From: Actinomycetota bacterium
Lineage (GTDB): Bacteria; Actinomycetota; Acidimicrobiia; IMCC26256; PALSA-610
DNA: 6,095 nt
Direction: 5' to 3'
Assembly (NCBI GenBank): GCA_030839105.1
Contig: JAUZEI010000172.1
Location: forward strand, 1-6,095
Shown here: positions 1 to 6,095 of the stretch, one piece after another
Position numbering within the stretch: position 1 is the stretch's first letter
Layout: each line of letters opens with the position of its first letter
Notes under the pieces: generated by a model
What the model was told of the DNA's origin: nothing
Seen by the model: the letters and a program-made list of their open reading frames with translations, nothing else
Database searches by the model: none
Translations under genes and position numbers: made by a program

Positions 1-618
1 GTCGCGTCCGAGAACCAAGTCGATCAGATCGAGCAGCGACCGTCCGTCTTCGGTCCGATCGAGATCCGAGAGCAGGATTCGCTCGGCGAACCTCGGTGCC
101 AGCAGATCCTCCAAAGTACGAGGCGGGTCCTTGACGAGCTTCGGGTTGTACACGAGTGAGACAAAGTTCTCCAGGACATCGCACCAATGTCTCTGCGGTC
201 CGCAACGCTCGTTGGGTACGGCCTCGGAGCCGGGACTTCCCTCGGGCTCGAGCAGACCGTCGAGATCGGCCCTTGTCATATCGGGCGCCTCGGCGACGAG
301 CACGTCGGCGTACGGCGCCGCTTTCTCGGCCGCCAATCGCTGCTCGACTTCGGGACCGGGTGCCGACACGAAGACAACTCGGACACCGCAGTTGGCTTGG
401 AAGTTCGTCAGCACATCGGTGTACCAGTACTCGAGATTCTTCGTGCTGTAGAGAACGACCTGGCTGCCGTACGTGGTGCCGGTGCAGTAGTCCTCCGAGG
501 AATCGACGCCGCTGTGCGAGGCGGCCGACGGCGTGTGGCCGCTGCTGCATGCGGTCATCCCGGTCAACGCGATCACGAGCGACAGCGCCCCCCACGGTGA
601 TCTAGGACGATGTGCCAC
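1..618 (-). CDS. Substrate-binding lipoprotein of an ABC importer (Fe(III)/2-aminoethylphosphonate class), 3' end beyond left edge
   Basis: Reading the minus strand from a GTG at 618 gives 206 codons open to the left edge. The N-terminus is a lipoprotein signal peptide: basic MAHRPR, a hydrophobic stretch, then MTAC with Cys24 as the lipidation site. The mature part fits periplasmic-binding-protein domain I of the iron/AEP type: QVVLYS (53-58), AEKAAPYADVLVAEAP (97-112), SLVYNPKLVKDPPRTLEDLL (154-173) and a following ILLSD. This order resembles PhnS and FbpA/IdiA proteins. Known of the family: the lipoprotein captures ligand outside the membrane and delivers it to a permease/ATPase pair, here presumably to the left. 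The ligand cannot be decided because the C-terminal half, including the tyrosines that would indicate iron, is missing. Cys45, Cys77, Cys139 and Cys146 are unusual for the family. The start is chosen for the signal peptide. An in-frame ATG at 693 would add 25 unlikely residues. No good ribosome binding site precedes either start. Confidence 0.85.
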   Translation of the reverse strand, partial: MAHRPRSPWGALSLVIALTGMTACSSGHTPSAASHSGVDSSEDYCTGTTYGSQVVLYSTKNLEYWYTDVLTNFQANCGVRVVFVSAPGPEVEQRLAAEKAAPYADVLVAEAPDMTRADLDGLLEPEGSPGSEAVPNERCGPQRHWCDVLENFVSLVYNPKLVKDPPRTLEDLLAPRFAERILLSDLDRTEDGRSLLDLIDLVLGRD

Positions 619-628
619 GTCCCGGATG

Positions 629-657
629 ATCGCACAAGGGGTTCGGGGCTTCGGCAA
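629..657 (-). promoter_or_regulatory. Possible sigma-70-like promoter of the lipoprotein gene
   Basis: On the minus strand, TTGCCG (657-652) and TGCGAT (634-629) are 17 bases apart, matching the -35 and -10 consensus at 4/6 and 3/6. Transcription would start about 4 bases before the GTG at 618, giving a nearly leaderless mRNA. That would fit the lack of a ribosome binding site there. The match is weak and chance is a real alternative. Confidence 0.2.
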
Positions 658-709
658 TTGGTGCTCCGTCGGTGCCTGGTTCGACCCCTTCATCGAGGCC
701 GATCCAGCC

Positions 710-1066
710 GTGTGCAGCGCGTATCGTCGCGGCGTGGTCGTGGTGCTGTTGCTTCCGTTCGGACTCGTCGTCGCAGCCGCGATCGCGGCGGTCGTCGTGG
801 TGCTCCGCAGTTCGCTCCGGATCACGAGCGCGGGCGTCGAGATCCACAACTTTCCGCAGACACCGAGAGTCATCCCACTGGCGCAGGTCAGTCATTTCGA
901 ACCCGCACCTCGGGCCGGCAACTTCTCCGGTATCCGTCCCGCAACGGCAGTTCTCGTCCTCACCGACAGCACTCGGCTCCCCGTGCGCAAGACCAGCGCG
1001 TCCGATGCCGGCCGCGGTGTCGACGCCTTGAATCAGCGGCTCGAATCGCTGCGCTCCGGCAACTGA
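710..1066 (+). CDS. Small membrane protein with a bacterial PH domain
   Basis: From GTG 710 this encodes 118 residues. Residues about 9-33 form one long Val/Leu/Ala-rich membrane helix, followed by SSLRITSAGVEIHNF, then RVIPLAQVSHFE, a ratty loop, ATAVLVLTDSTRLPVR and a final helix ending in LNQRLESL. A membrane helix, then 'L-R-h-T-x-x-G-h-x-h-x-N', then 'I-P-h-x-x-V' and a closing amphipathic helix is the pattern of small actinobacterial PH-domain (bPH_6-like) proteins. Their biochemical role is not known, and the domain is expected to sit on the cytoplasmic face. GTG 710 has GAGG about 11 bases upstream. GTG 734 (110 residues), just before the helix, is the alternative. The ORF extends upstream to 533 but there overlaps the divergent lipoprotein gene, so I reject that start. 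The 3' end overlaps the end of the opposing LuxR gene by 34 bases. Confidence 0.78.
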   Translation: MCSAYRRGVVVVLLLPFGLVVAAAIAAVVVVLRSSLRITSAGVEIHNFPQTPRVIPLAQVSHFEPAPRAGNFSGIRPATAVLVLTDSTRLPVRKTSASDAGRGVDALNQRLESLRSGN

Positions 1067-3834
1067 TCGGCGAGGCCGGATCGCACCGCGTACGCGGCGA
1101 TCTCGGCGCGGCTCGTCATCGAGAGCTTGGCGAGGATGTTGGAGACGTGCACGGATGCCGTCTTGGGTGAGATGAACAGCCGGGTCGCAAGCTCGCCGTT
1201 GGTCAGTCCCTCGGTCAGCAGCGCGGCGACCTCGCGTTCACGCGGCGTCAGTTCGGTCGGCCCCTCGGCCGGCGAGCCACCACCGAGCCGACGGCGGAGT
1301 GCGGCGAGCTCCTCTACCCGCGTTCCGCCCCAGCGCGCCAGAAGCGACGACGCCACGGACGCGTGCTCCTTCGCCGCGTCGAAGCGACGGAGTGCGACGA
1401 GGCTGCGGCCGGCTCCGACGTGCGCGGTGCCGAGCGCTGCGGGTCGGAGCTGATTGCCGGCACGCGCGATCGCACTCTCGTAGTCGTCGATGGCCTTGGT
1501 GAAGTCACCCCGAGCCTCCTGCAGTTGCGCACGCGCGAGCAACCGGTACGGGTCCTCCTGCTCGGTGCGGTGCCCGAATCCGATCGGGAGCCCGTCGAAC
1601 ACGTCCTGCACCTCCTCGAGGGGCAGTCCGCCGAGCAGCATCGCGCGCACGAGATCGTGGACGAGCTGCGGATCGACTCCACCGCGACCTGACGCGATGT
1701 CGATCAACGCCCGTCCGTGCCGGCGCACCCCTTCCGTGTCACGACGCAGCGCGGCGATGTGGAGCCCGAGGCCTCGCCACCACATCGCCTTCTCGCCGGC
1801 CGCCGGGTCGACCCCGGCGAAGATGGCTTCGGCGCGATCGACCTCGCCGGCTTCGAGCGCGAGACCGCCCGCGTGCGCGCGATACCAGAACACGGGTGTG
1901 CTCCCCGTCGAATCGCGCTGCGCGCGCAGTGCCTCCTCGATGTGCGCGAGGGCCGCACCCAGGTCACCTTCCCACTCCGCGAGATCCGCGAGGCCGTCCC
2001 AGTAACTCCCGGCAAAGAGATCGAAGCCGCTCCGCTCGGTGGCGTCGCGCATGCGCAGCAGAAGCGATCGCGCCTCCTCGGCATCGGGTCGGTACCAATC
2101 GCCGCGGACGAGGTTGTTCAATCCGCGCGCGACGAGGACCCATTGCCCGAGGGCTTCGGCTTCGTCGATCGACCTTCCCAGGACGGCCGCGGTCTCGGCC
2201 GCCATCGAGGGTTGGTTCATCAACGCCGAGGCGCGCTCGATCTCGGCGCGCACGCGCACGTCGGGCAGGTCGAGGCGGTTCGCGAGCTCGACGGCGCGAT
2301 CGGCCCAGGCATTCGTGGCCACGGGGTCATCGGCCAACATGTACATCTCCGCGAGGACGGCGAACGCGGTGCCCTGCTCCACCCCTTCGTCGAGTCGCTC
2401 GACGAGGGCGGCCAGCGCGGCGGTGCTTTCGGCCGTCGCAAGCATGTCGCCGACGTCGTGATCGAGGCGGCAGATGAGCCGGAGCGCGGCCGACTCCGCT
2501 TCGAGGTCACCGGCGCGTCGTGCTTCGGCGATGCCGCGGCCGGCGAGGGCACGCGCGTCCGGGAGCAGACCGCTGAGCCATGCGGCCCGGCTCGCGATGT
2601 CGAGCAACTCGGGATCGTCGGCGGCCTCGCTCAGACCGAGCTCGGCGAGCTGGAGCGCCTGATACGTCGATCCGGAGTGCAGCGATCGGAGCGCGCCTTG
2701 CCGGGCCGCGGCGACCATGTCGTCGAACTGTCCCGCGCCGCGGGCGTGGTGCGCGATCGCGGCGAAGTCATCGCTGTTCGTGCTCCGCAAGGCGTCGAGC
2801 GCGGCATGGTGGAGGTGACGGCGCTCGCGGCCGAGCAGATCCGTCTCGATCGCCTCGCGCGCGAGGGCGTGACGGAACGAGAACAGATCGGGTTCCGCTT
2901 CGATCAACAGGCCGCGGTCGACGAGGCGACGCAGGATCGGGATCAGCTCGACATCGGTATGTCCCGACACGGCCGCGAGCAGGTCGAAATCGACGCGGGT
3001 GACGCCGAGGACGGCTGCGGTTTCGAGCACCCGACGGTCTTCGTTGCCGAGATCGTCGAGCTGTGTGCGCACGAGCTCGGCAAGGCTCCATGGAAGCTCC
3101 TGACTCAAGAGCGCTTCCGGGTCGTCCTTGCGCGCGGCCGCCAGAAGCTCCTCGAGGAAGAACGGGTTGCCGCCGGTGCGCGCGTGCAACGCCTCGACGA
3201 CGCGGTACGACGGCTCCCCGCCGTACACCGCGGCGAGGAACGATCCGACCTCGACCGTCGAGAGCCGTTCGAGGTGCAGGTGGGTGACCGCATGCCGCCG
3301 CTCCAAGCGCGGCAGCATCTCCGCAGTCGGGTGGCGACGGTGCAGAGCATCGGGACGGTACGTGCCGACGAGTAGCCGCGGACCGCTGCCCGGTTCCGCC
3401 AGGCGTTCGAAGAGCGCGACGCTCTCGGAGTCGGCCCAGTGCAGGTCGTCGAACACGATCATCGTCGGTACGGAGCGGGTGAGGTCGCGCACGATTTCGA
3501 GCGCGAGCCGGACGCGTTCGTCGGTGGGACGGTCGGAGTCGGCGAGCCGCTCGATGCGCTCGTTGCCGTGCGCTCGCGCGGCCCCGAGCGCGTCGAAGAG
3601 CAACTCGAACGGACGACCGAAGGAACCGGGATCGGCCTGACCGGCGATGACCACCATGTCGTCGGGCAGTTGGTCGATCAGCTCGCGAACGAGTCGCGTC
3701 TTGCCGACGCCCGCCTCGCCGCCGACCAGACCGATAGCCGGCCCCGGCCCGGCACCGACCAGGCGCGCGAGTCGTGCCAACTCGTGGGCCCGGCCGGCCA
3801 TCTGTGGTGAAAGACCCGGACGTCCGAGCGGCAT
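1033..3834 (-). CDS. LAL-type LuxR transcriptional regulator (large ATP-binding regulator)
   Basis: From ATG 3834 this encodes 933 residues, typical LAL size. An N-terminal AAA/STAND-type ATPase has Walker A GGEAGVGKT (38-46), Walker B IVFDDLHWAD (126-135) and a sensor-like LVGTYR (155-160). The LAL hallmarks TGGNPFFLEEL (220-230) and FSFRHALAREAI (318-329) follow. Residues about 340-850 are Ala/Leu/Arg-rich helical repeats of TPR type. The C-terminus is a LuxR/GerE helix-turn-helix starting ELTPREREVAALLTEGLTN (861-879), with recognition helix SPKTASVHVSNILAKL and SRAEIAAYAVRSGL. Known of the family: ATP and an inducer sensed by the repeats control DNA binding (MalT is the model). The inducer and targets here cannot be read from sequence. 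It lies 23 bases after the stop of the upstream membrane-protein gene, so co-transcription is likely. A TTG at 3879 (948 residues) would overlap that gene by 22 bases. An internal ATG at 3801 is also possible. None of the three has a good ribosome binding site. Confidence 0.95.
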   Translation of the reverse strand: MPLGRPGLSPQMAGRAHELARLARLVGAGPGPAIGLVGGEAGVGKTRLVRELIDQLPDDMVVIAGQADPGSFGRPFELLFDALGAARAHGNERIERLADSDRPTDERVRLALEIVRDLTRSVPTMIVFDDLHWADSESVALFERLAEPGSGPRLLVGTYRPDALHRRHPTAEMLPRLERRHAVTHLHLERLSTVEVGSFLAAVYGGEPSYRVVEALHARTGGNPFFLEELLAAARKDDPEALLSQELPWSLAELVRTQLDDLGNEDRRVLETAAVLGVTRVDFDLLAAVSGHTDVELIPILRRLVDRGLLIEAEPDLFSFRHALAREAIETDLLGRERRHLHHAALDALRSTNSDDFAAIAHHARGAGQFDDMVAAARQGALRSLHSGSTYQALQLAELGLSEAADDPELLDIASRAAWLSGLLPDARALAGRGIAEARRAGDLEAESAALRLICRLDHDVGDMLATAESTAALAALVERLDEGVEQGTAFAVLAEMYMLADDPVATNAWADRAVELANRLDLPDVRVRAEIERASALMNQPSMAAETAAVLGRSIDEAEALGQWVLVARGLNNLVRGDWYRPDAEEARSLLLRMRDATERSGFDLFAGSYWDGLADLAEWEGDLGAALAHIEEALRAQRDSTGSTPVFWYRAHAGGLALEAGEVDRAEAIFAGVDPAAGEKAMWWRGLGLHIAALRRDTEGVRRHGRALIDIASGRGGVDPQLVHDLVRAMLLGGLPLEEVQDVFDGLPIGFGHRTEQEDPYRLLARAQLQEARGDFTKAIDDYESAIARAGNQLRPAALGTAHVGAGRSLVALRRFDAAKEHASVASSLLARWGGTRVEELAALRRRLGGGSPAEGPTELTPREREVAALLTEGLTNGELATRLFISPKTASVHVSNILAKLSMTSRAEIAAYAVRSGLADQLPERSDSSR

Positions 3835-3857
3835 TGCACAAGAGTAAAGGGAGCCGC

Positions 3858-5330
3858 TCAGGGCCGAGGTGACGAGCAAAGTCCCCGGCGGGCGGTGTCG
3901 GCCCGGTTCGCGGCGAGGTTGAGTGCGGCCACGCCGGTCGACGGCGAACCGCAGGAGAAGGCCTGGCGAAGAGCGGCTCGAACGCCGTGGCTCCGTGAGT
4001 GCTCCATGGCGCCGACGACGGCCGGGAAGGCATCATCCGACAGCTCGACGAGGTAGCCGGGATCGAACGCGCGCCCGCCCTCGGCGCGCGCGACGTTGTG
4101 GTGCACGACGAAGGCTTCGGGGTTCGCGACGTTCGCAACCATGATCAGGACGAGCGCCGTGCTACCCGCCGCGGCGAGAAGCCAACTGCGGGAACCACCT
4201 ATGCCCACATTGCGGGCGACGAACATCGCAAGCAGCAAGCCCATCCATACTGCGACGCCCACGACCCAAAGTCGCAGCATCGTCATGCCGAACGCGGCGT
4301 CGTACAGCGCCATGCGACGCACGCTCACGACGACGAGGCCGATGGCCAGTAGGGGAACGACACCGGAGAGCACTCGTACCGCGGCGCGGTCGAACACCCC
4401 GGGTGCTGCCAGACCGCGCACGATCGCGAGGAACGCGACGAGAGTCCCCGTTGCCCAACAGAGCTGGAAGAAACCGCGGCGCGCATATTCGGCAGGCGTC
4501 ATGCCGGCTTCCACGATCAGGCGGTGTCCGGCGCCACTGAGCGCGACGAGTTGGGCGACCGCGAACAGTGTGAGAACAGCGACCGCGAGGGTGAGCATGA
4601 CGACGATCTCGAGTGTCCCGAAGCGGCCGGGGCGCGCTTCGGGGCGCGCGTCGCCGAGTGCCGCCGCCGCGGTCCCGAGCGTGCAGACCACGAAGATCGT
4701 GATCAACGCGAGGTGCCCGACGAGTGCCGCTGGATGCGCGTGCGGAACGACCATGCCTTTGAACACAGGATCGGCCGAGGCGAGCAGCGCGATCACGATC
4801 GCCAGGATCGGGACCGCGGTGAGTACCGCTCGCCCGATGCGACCACCGTGCCGCGCCAGGCCTTGGCCGTGTCGGGGGAGCGCGTGCCTGAGCAGAACCG
4901 GGCCGCGTGGCGCGCGTCCGACGGCGGCGCCCGCTCGGCGCACGATCGCAACCGGCGTCGTGTCGCCCACCGAACCGGAACGCGAGAACGAAACGGCCAG
5001 ACCGAGGAGCACCGCTGTGGCCGCGAGATTGGAGACTGCCAGCCACGGGCTCGTGCGCAGTGCGAGAAAGGCGGCCGGTACCAAGGCCATGAGCGCAAGC
5101 CGGCGCGCGGCGGCGCGCTCGACGCGACGGTTGGTAACCAGTACGACGACGACACACACCACGCCGACGACGATGATCACATTGTGTACGCCTCCCCGTA
5201 CGCCGATATCGAGCGCGATTCCGGCACCGAGCGTGAGGAGTAACAGAGTGCGCGGGGCCGGGTCGACCGGGAACGGACGGGCGGGCGATGGCGACGGCCA
5301 CCGCGTTTCGGCGACCCACGGACTCTGCAT
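3858..5330 (-). CDS. Polytopic membrane protein, DUF4153/DUF4173 family
   Basis: From ATG 5330 this encodes 490 residues with about 11 membrane segments (roughly 28-44, 50-66, 78-92, 98-114, 168-186, 205-225, 241-265, 288-305, 316-336, 352-372, 383-401). Family-like signatures are LRTSPWL (91-97), LLASADPVF (182-190), GMTPAEYARRGFFQL (276-290), VRRMALYDAAFGMTMLRL (337-354), and a C-terminal non-membrane tail with NPEAFVVHHNVAR (403-415) and YLVELSDDAFPAVV (426-439). The family is common in Actinobacteria and Firmicutes and has no established biochemical function. The tail would sit outside the bilayer and might contact a partner. The reading frame stays open upstream to 5777, but that part is antisense to trmL, has no membrane character, and no family-like sequence. 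I therefore place the start at 5330, just before the Pro-rich leader and first helix. It is divergent from trmL (72 bases apart) and lies directly upstream of the LAL regulator gene on the same strand. Confidence 0.9.
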   Translation of the reverse strand: MQSPWVAETRWPSPSPARPFPVDPAPRTLLLLTLGAGIALDIGVRGGVHNVIIVVGVVCVVVVLVTNRRVERAAARRLALMALVPAAFLALRTSPWLAVSNLAATAVLLGLAVSFSRSGSVGDTTPVAIVRRAGAAVGRAPRGPVLLRHALPRHGQGLARHGGRIGRAVLTAVPILAIVIALLASADPVFKGMVVPHAHPAALVGHLALITIFVVCTLGTAAAALGDARPEARPGRFGTLEIVVMLTLAVAVLTLFAVAQLVALSGAGHRLIVEAGMTPAEYARRGFFQLCWATGTLVAFLAIVRGLAAPGVFDRAAVRVLSGVVPLLAIGLVVVSVRRMALYDAAFGMTMLRLWVVGVAVWMGLLLAMFVARNVGIGGSRSWLLAAAGSTALVLIMVANVANPEAFVVHHNVARAEGGRAFDPGYLVELSDDAFPAVVGAMEHSRSHGVRAALRQAFSCGSPSTGVAALNLAANRADTARRGLCSSPRP

Positions 5331-5389
5331 GGGCAGTGAAGATACGTACGGGCTGTCGCCTTGGTGCCGAGAAGCGGTGAAGATTGCGT

Positions 5390-5395
5390 GGAAGG
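5390..5395 (+). promoter_or_regulatory. Ribosome binding site of trmL
   Basis: GGAAGG lies 7 bases before the ATG at 5403 and 4 bases before the ATG at 5400. It decides the start among a TTG at 5361 and ATGs at 5400, 5403 and 5409; the normal spacing favours 5403. Confidence 0.7.
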
Positions 5396-5402
5396 CACAA
5401 TG

Positions 5403-5918
5403 ATGGCGATGCTCGAAATCGTGCTGGTCGAACCGCAGATCGCAACGAACACCGGGAACATCATCCGCCTGTGCGCGAATGCCGGCTCGCGGCTGCATCT
5501 CGTGCGACCACTCGGCTTCGCCCTCGACGATGCCTCGTTGCGGCGCGGCGGCCTCGACTATCACGAGCTCACGGACACGCAGGTCTGGGATACCTGGGAA
5601 AACTGCCGTTCCGCGCTCGGAGGGGAACGGCGCTGGTTTGCGACGACGACCCACGACCCACATCGACGCTACGACGCGGTCGAGTACCGGCCGGGAGATG
5701 TCGTCGCGTTCGGGTGTGAGGCAACCGGACTCGGCGACGTCCTGCTCGCCGAGTTCGCGTCCGAGCAGCGCCTGCACATTCCCATGCGCCCGTCGAACCG
5801 CAGCTTGAATCTCGCCAATGCGGTGAGCGTCGTCGTATACGAGGCCTGGCGCCAGTACGAATTCGCGGGCGCCGCGACGGGCACATTCGAGGAATCACTG
5901 CGGCCGCCCGGTGGCTAG
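5403..5918 (+). CDS. trmL: tRNA (cytidine(34)/uridine(34)-2'-O)-methyltransferase TrmL
   Basis: This 171-residue protein is a SPOUT-fold methyltransferase that aligns along almost its whole length with E. coli TrmL (YibK). Motif 1 is VEPQIATNTGNIIRLCANAG (9-28), with the conserved Asn16 and Arg22. LRRGGLDYHE (46-55) follows. Motif 2 is FGCEATGLG (103-111), keeping the family Glu. Motif 3 is IPMRPSNRSLNLANAVSVVV (126-145) followed by YEAWRQ, forming the knotted AdoMet site. Known of the family: a homodimer uses AdoMet to methylate the ribose 2'-OH of the wobble nucleotide in leucine tRNAs CAA and cmnm5UAA. The end of motif 2 reads ATGLG where E. coli has TRGLP, within normal SPOUT variation. 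A tail of about 14 residues goes beyond the E. coli length. Start codons at 5400 and 5409 are alternatives. The gene is divergent from the DUF4153 gene and stands apart from the next gene by 128 bases. Confidence 0.97.
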   Translation: MAMLEIVLVEPQIATNTGNIIRLCANAGSRLHLVRPLGFALDDASLRRGGLDYHELTDTQVWDTWENCRSALGGERRWFATTTHDPHRRYDAVEYRPGDVVAFGCEATGLGDVLLAEFASEQRLHIPMRPSNRSLNLANAVSVVVYEAWRQYEFAGAATGTFEESLRPPGG

Positions 5919-5927
5919 CCGCGGCCG
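5901..5927 (+). terminator. Weak GC-rich hairpin at the end of trmL
   Basis: CGGCCGC (5901-5907) and GCGGCCG (5921-5927) form a perfect 7-bp stem around a 13-base loop that contains the trmL stop codon. One G-T and one T-A pair can extend it outward. No T-run follows, so it is not a classical intrinsic terminator. In such GC-rich DNA it could be chance, or a T-less attenuating hairpin. Confidence 0.2.
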
Positions 5928-6008
5928 TACGCTCGCTCGGGCCATCCCTTTACCGAACCTTCATACGGAGTGGGTCAGCAGTTGACGCGCGCCGGGTTCA
6001 CTAAAGGC

Positions 6009-6025
6009 TGCAACGGCACGTTGCA
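6009..6025. promoter_or_regulatory. Perfect inverted repeat, candidate operator or 5'-leader hairpin
   Basis: TGCAACG (6009-6015), spacer GCA, then CGTTGCA (6019-6025): seven of seven arm bases are complementary. It lies in the 128-base gap between trmL and the next gene, 9 bases before that gene's ribosome binding site. It is also downstream of a TTGACG (5982-5987) that could be a -35 box, although I cannot find a convincing -10. Two readings are possible: a binding site for a dimeric repressor, or a short mRNA hairpin next to the ribosome binding site. The rest of 5919-6046 shows nothing else I can name. Confidence 0.45.
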
Positions 6026-6034
6026 CGCAGGAGT

Positions 6035-6039
6035 GGAGG
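6035..6039 (+). promoter_or_regulatory. Strong ribosome binding site of the right-edge gene
   Basis: GGAGG lies 7 bases before GTG 6047, inside a purine-rich run (6029-6044) that also contains AGGAG. It is one of the strongest such sites in the window and the main reason to believe in the gene that follows. Confidence 0.65.
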
Positions 6040-6046
6040 AGAGGCC

Positions 6047-6095
6047 GTGAACCGGCGCCGCGTACGACATCCCACGGATCGCGCCGGCGACGGCG
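6047..6095 (+). CDS. Start of an unidentified gene, cut by the right edge
   Basis: GTG at 6047 follows GGAGG at ideal spacing and opens a frame of 16 codons up to the window edge. The residues read MNRRRVRHPTDRAGDG, rich in Arg and lacking any hydrophobic stretch. Too little is present to assign a family. A basic cytoplasmic N-terminal extension is as likely as the n-region of an export signal. Its separate leader with an inverted repeat suggests its own transcription unit rather than simple read-through from trmL. Confidence 0.55.
   Translation, partial: MNRRRVRHPTDRAGDG

Noticed and set aside
131..605. Several plus-strand frames of 106-149 codons at the left edge
   Set aside because: They are antisense to the lipoprotein gene, whose signal peptide and binding-protein motifs are convincing.
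533..709. N-terminal extension of the PH-domain gene to 533
   Set aside because: It would run through the start and signal peptide of the divergent lipoprotein gene. The PH-domain family needs only the helix and the domain from about 710 or 734 onward.
1717..3375. 552-codon open frame on the plus strand
   Set aside because: It lies fully opposite the LAL regulator gene. Its translation is a low-information Arg/Glu/Val-rich sequence without domains, as expected antisense to a high-GC gene.
2768..4138. 456-codon minus-strand frame overlapping the LAL N-terminus and the membrane-protein C-terminus
   Set aside because: It is out of frame with both supported genes and is Arg/Pro-rich without motifs. 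The LAL frame has Walker motifs over the same bases.
4096..5403. 435-codon open frame on the plus strand
   Set aside because: It is antisense to the DUF4153 membrane-protein gene. The translation is Ala/Thr/Arg-rich with no recognisable motif, and the opposite strand has clear family signatures.
5940..6008. Possible promoter with TTGACG at 5982-5987
   Set aside because: No acceptable -10 hexamer occurs 16-18 bases downstream. CTAAAG at 6001-6006 recalled a sigma-28 -35 element, but no matching -10 follows.
1..6095. CRISPR array, IS element, tRNA, rRNA or toxin-antitoxin pair
   Set aside because: I found no regularly spaced repeats, terminal inverted repeats with a transposase, cloverleaf sequence, or paired small ORFs on reading both strands.

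Overview
The window looks like ordinary chromosome from a high-GC actinobacterium. The signs are strong G/C bias at third codon positions, frequent GTG starts, a very large ATP-binding LuxR (LAL) regulator, a small actinobacterial-type PH-domain membrane protein and an actinobacterial-type DUF4153/DUF4173 membrane protein. A member of Acidimicrobiia would fit, but no marker here settles it. I see no phage, IS, CRISPR, toxin-antitoxin, tRNA or rRNA signal.

Layout from left to right: (1) On the minus strand, running off the left edge, is the N-terminal 206 residues of an exported lipoprotein of the Fe(III)/2-aminoethylphosphonate class of ABC-transporter substrate-binding proteins. (2) Divergent from it on the plus strand is a small protein with one membrane helix followed by a bacterial PH domain. 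Its last 34 bases overlap the next gene tail to tail. (3) A minus-strand block holds a roughly 490-residue polytopic DUF4153/DUF4173 membrane protein, followed 23 bases later by a roughly 933-residue LAL transcriptional regulator; the two are probably co-transcribed. (4) Divergent from that block on the plus strand is trmL, the tRNA (cytidine/uridine-34)-2'-O-methyltransferase, with a clear ribosome binding site. (5) A 128-base intergenic region carries a perfect 7-bp inverted repeat with a 3-base spacer. It leads into the first 16 codons of a further gene that has a strong ribosome binding site and is cut by the right edge.

How the genes work together: the only pair with an evident link is the membrane protein plus LAL regulator, by orientation and spacing. 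The lipoprotein would be the capture component of an importer whose permease and ATPase probably lie to the left. TrmL is a housekeeping tRNA wobble-base modification enzyme. I found no convincing new system. The points most worth a second look are the membrane-protein/LAL pair, the intergenic palindrome at 6009-6025, and the two cysteine pairs in the lipoprotein.
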